Origin: Desulfosporosinus sp. FKB
GTDB lineage: Bacteria > Bacillota > Desulfitobacteriia > Desulfitobacteriales > Desulfitobacteriaceae
Length of the DNA stretch: 64,000 nt
Direction of reading: 5' to 3'
Assembly: GCF_002196705.1 (NCBI RefSeq)
Contig: NZ_NADJ01000038.1
Span: 239,419-303,418 of the forward strand
Part shown: positions 62,818 through 64,000 of the stretch, one piece after another
Layout of the letters: each line of letters starts with the position of its first letter
Position numbering within the stretch: the first letter of the stretch is position 1
Program-made: the position numbers and the translations under genes
Notes under the pieces: generated by a model
Seen by the model: the letters and a program-made list of their open reading frames with translations, nothing else
Told to the model about the DNA's origin: nothing
Databases searched by the model: none

Positions 62818-63642
62818 TTAAGTCAGTAGGTTTCGCAGCTTATAAACTCCTTCAAGGGGAACATCCATCTGACCCATTTGAATCCGACCAAAAGGCCCAT
62901 GATAGTCGCTTCCACCCGTAGCTAAAAGGGCAAATTGAGCAGCAACCTTAGTGTAATAAGAGATTAAGCTCTGTTGTTGTTCCCAGTAGCCATAATACAC
63001 TTCAAGCCCAATCGGTCGATAAGCCAGGAGATCAAAGACCATATCCGGTTCATGCAATAAACCGGGATGGGCCACAACAGGGAAACCTCCGGTATTAAAA
63101 ATTAAATCAACAGCATCTTCAAATCTATGCTTCAGATAGGGAAGATAGGCGAGCCCACCAGGGCGAAAATATTTTGCGATATCTTGCCAGCTTTTTGGAT
63201 TTGAACCGCTATATCGATGATGAATGGCCCTCATAATATGGCCCTTACTTACAGCTCCAACCGAACCGACCTGACGCTCAACATCCTTCCACTCAATGGA
63301 AAGCCCCCCTTTCTGAAGACATTTAACCATATCGTATGCCAGAGATGTGCGCTGTTTTCGAATCTCAGTCAAACGTGTTTGCAATAATGAATTGTGAATA
63401 TCTTTAAAGTAGCCTAGTAGATGAACTTCCTCCCCCTGAAAATTTGTTAATAACTCAACGCCGGGAATAATTTCAATATTTAGATATTTGGCCAATTCTT
63501 CTGCCCTTGTGATACCTTCAGTACTTTCATGATCTGTGATAGCAAGTACTTTAACGTCATTTGAATGGGCGAGATTTAAGACCTCTTCGACAGTCTGCGA
63601 ACCGTCTGATTCTTGAGTATGAACGTGTAAATCAATCCTCAA
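62818..63642 (-). CDS. PHP-domain phosphoesterase (YciV/RNase AM-like)
   Basis: 274 residues. The four PHP metal-binding motifs are visible: DLHVHTQESDGS, AITDHESTEG, PGVELLTNF with VHLLGY, and ATGGSDYHGPFG. Related enzymes hydrolyse 3',5'-bisphosphate nucleotides or trim RNA 5' ends. I chose TTG at 63642, nine bases after GGGAGGGAG; the frame also includes a GTG at 63651 that touches that site. First gene of a likely operon with the K+ channel. Confidence 0.88.
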   Translation of the reverse strand: MRIDLHVHTQESDGSQTVEEVLNLAHSNDVKVLAITDHESTEGITRAEELAKYLNIEIIPGVELLTNFQGEEVHLLGYFKDIHNSLLQTRLTEIRKQRTSLAYDMVKCLQKGGLSIEWKDVERQVGSVGAVSKGHIMRAIHHRYSGSNPKSWQDIAKYFRPGGLAYLPYLKHRFEDAVDLIFNTGGFPVVAHPGLLHEPDMVFDLLAYRPIGLEVYYGYWEQQQSLISYYTKVAAQFALLATGGSDYHGPFGRIQMGQMDVPLEGVYKLRNLLT

Positions 63643-63750
63643 GATACCCACTCCCTCCCATTGACTTATTTCATAATGCCTATTCTGGTTTTTCTTGAAA
63701 AATCCTGCCGCCTTTATTATATTTCATTTAATTTAGTTCCATAATCATAG

Positions 63751-63779
63751 TTGACACATATCTTATTTTAAGCTATAAT
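63751..63779 (+). promoter_or_regulatory. Promoter of tRNA-Trp
   Basis: Perfect TTGACA (63751-63756) and TATAAT (63774-63779) stand exactly 17 bp apart and 21 bp ahead of the tRNA. Confidence 0.85.
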
Positions 63780-63800
63780 TCAATTCGTCGCCAAACCTAA

Positions 63801-63874
63801 AGGGGATTAGTTTAATGGTAGAACAGCGGTCTCCAAAACCGTCAGTGCGAGTTCGACTCTTGCATCCCCTGCCA
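63801..63874 (+). tRNA. tRNA-Trp (CCA)
   Basis: Acceptor AGGGGAT/ATCCCCT, anticodon stem GCGGT/ACCGT around loop CTCCAAA with anticodon CCA, and T-loop AGTTCGACT are all present. G discriminator and an encoded CCA complete it. Confidence 0.97.
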
Positions 63875-64000
63875 GTAGTTATACCAAGGGACTGAGCGAT
63901 TTTCTGATTAAGTTGAAAAACGAATAAGTGGAACAAAAGTGGAACACTTGATTTTATATTATAGAGGTTAATTTAGAGTAGGATTTTACATCCTACTCTT
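63875..64000. other. Region after tRNA-Trp with a direct repeat and a terminator-like hairpin
   Basis: GTGGAACA occurs twice, 11 bp apart (63930-63948). AGAGTAGGAT-TTTAC-ATCCTACTCT (63974 to the edge) forms a 10-bp stem that reaches the end of the window, where a T-run may follow. There is no gene. tRNA 3' ends are common integration sites, but no integrase is in view. Confidence 0.5.

Overview
The window looks like chromosomal DNA of a spore-forming, strictly anaerobic, sulfate-reducing Firmicute of the Desulfosporosinus/Desulfitobacterium group. The reasons are a dissimilatory sulfite reductase locus (dsrA, dsrB, dsrD, dsrN, dsrM, dsrK, with no dsrJOP in view), a Wood-Ljungdahl CO dehydrogenase/acetyl-CoA synthase operon, small spore-coat-type proteins, strong purine-rich Shine-Dalgarno sites with many GTG/TTG starts, and moderate AT richness. 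Species assignment is an inference.

Layout, left to right. 1-8.2 kb: minus-strand operon cooC-acsA-acsB-acsC followed by a RACo-type corrinoid activator that runs off the left edge. 8.2-9.1 kb: a decayed degV gene carrying a structured repeat, then tRNA-Pro. 9.9-14.5 kb: a GNAT acetyltransferase, then an FMN riboswitch with terminator and the ribD-ribE-ribBA-ribH operon. 14.6-17.2 kb: a sigma factor, a membrane-anchored unknown, two small coat-like proteins and a DivIVA protein. 17.2-25.5 kb: a UbiD decarboxylase with an LpdD-like partner, the cbpA-clpB chaperone operon with a CtsR-like operator over its -35 box, and a phosphohexomutase. 25.7-31.2 kb: accessory and metabolic genes, including a zinc-ribbon protein with a long leader and a LysR regulator-nitrilase pair. 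31.4-38.9 kb: the dsr region. 39-47.9 kb: an unrecognised conserved protein, an RNA methyltransferase, PepT, a cysteine desulfurase-like enzyme with a DsrE-like partner, RNase H, an AbrB-RelE fusion and an MFS transporter. 48-64 kb: a 2861-residue cyclic beta-1,2-glucan synthase-type protein, an FtsK/SpoIIIE translocase, membrane and BON proteins, a K+ channel, a PHP phosphoesterase and tRNA-Trp.

How the genes work together. The acs operon makes or cleaves acetyl-CoA, with CooC supplying nickel and RACo reactivating the corrinoid protein. The dsr region reduces sulfite with DsrAB (siroheme probably amidated by DsrN, activity modulated by DsrD). DsrMK links the menaquinone pool to DsrC-type trisulfide reduction.

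The most unusual signal is a family of three about 165-nt structured elements (8577, 14313, 23561). All lie on the + strand and all directly follow GTGA. Paired base changes in the central hairpin argue for a conserved RNA fold. They have no ORF of their own and resemble stand-alone HEARO/IscB-type omega RNAs. One sits inside a degV pseudogene and one begins exactly at the ribH stop codon. Other leads are a single-chain AbrB-RelE toxin-antitoxin fusion, a folded intergenic RNA between dsrD and dsrN, and spaced repeats upstream of both the acs and dsr operons.
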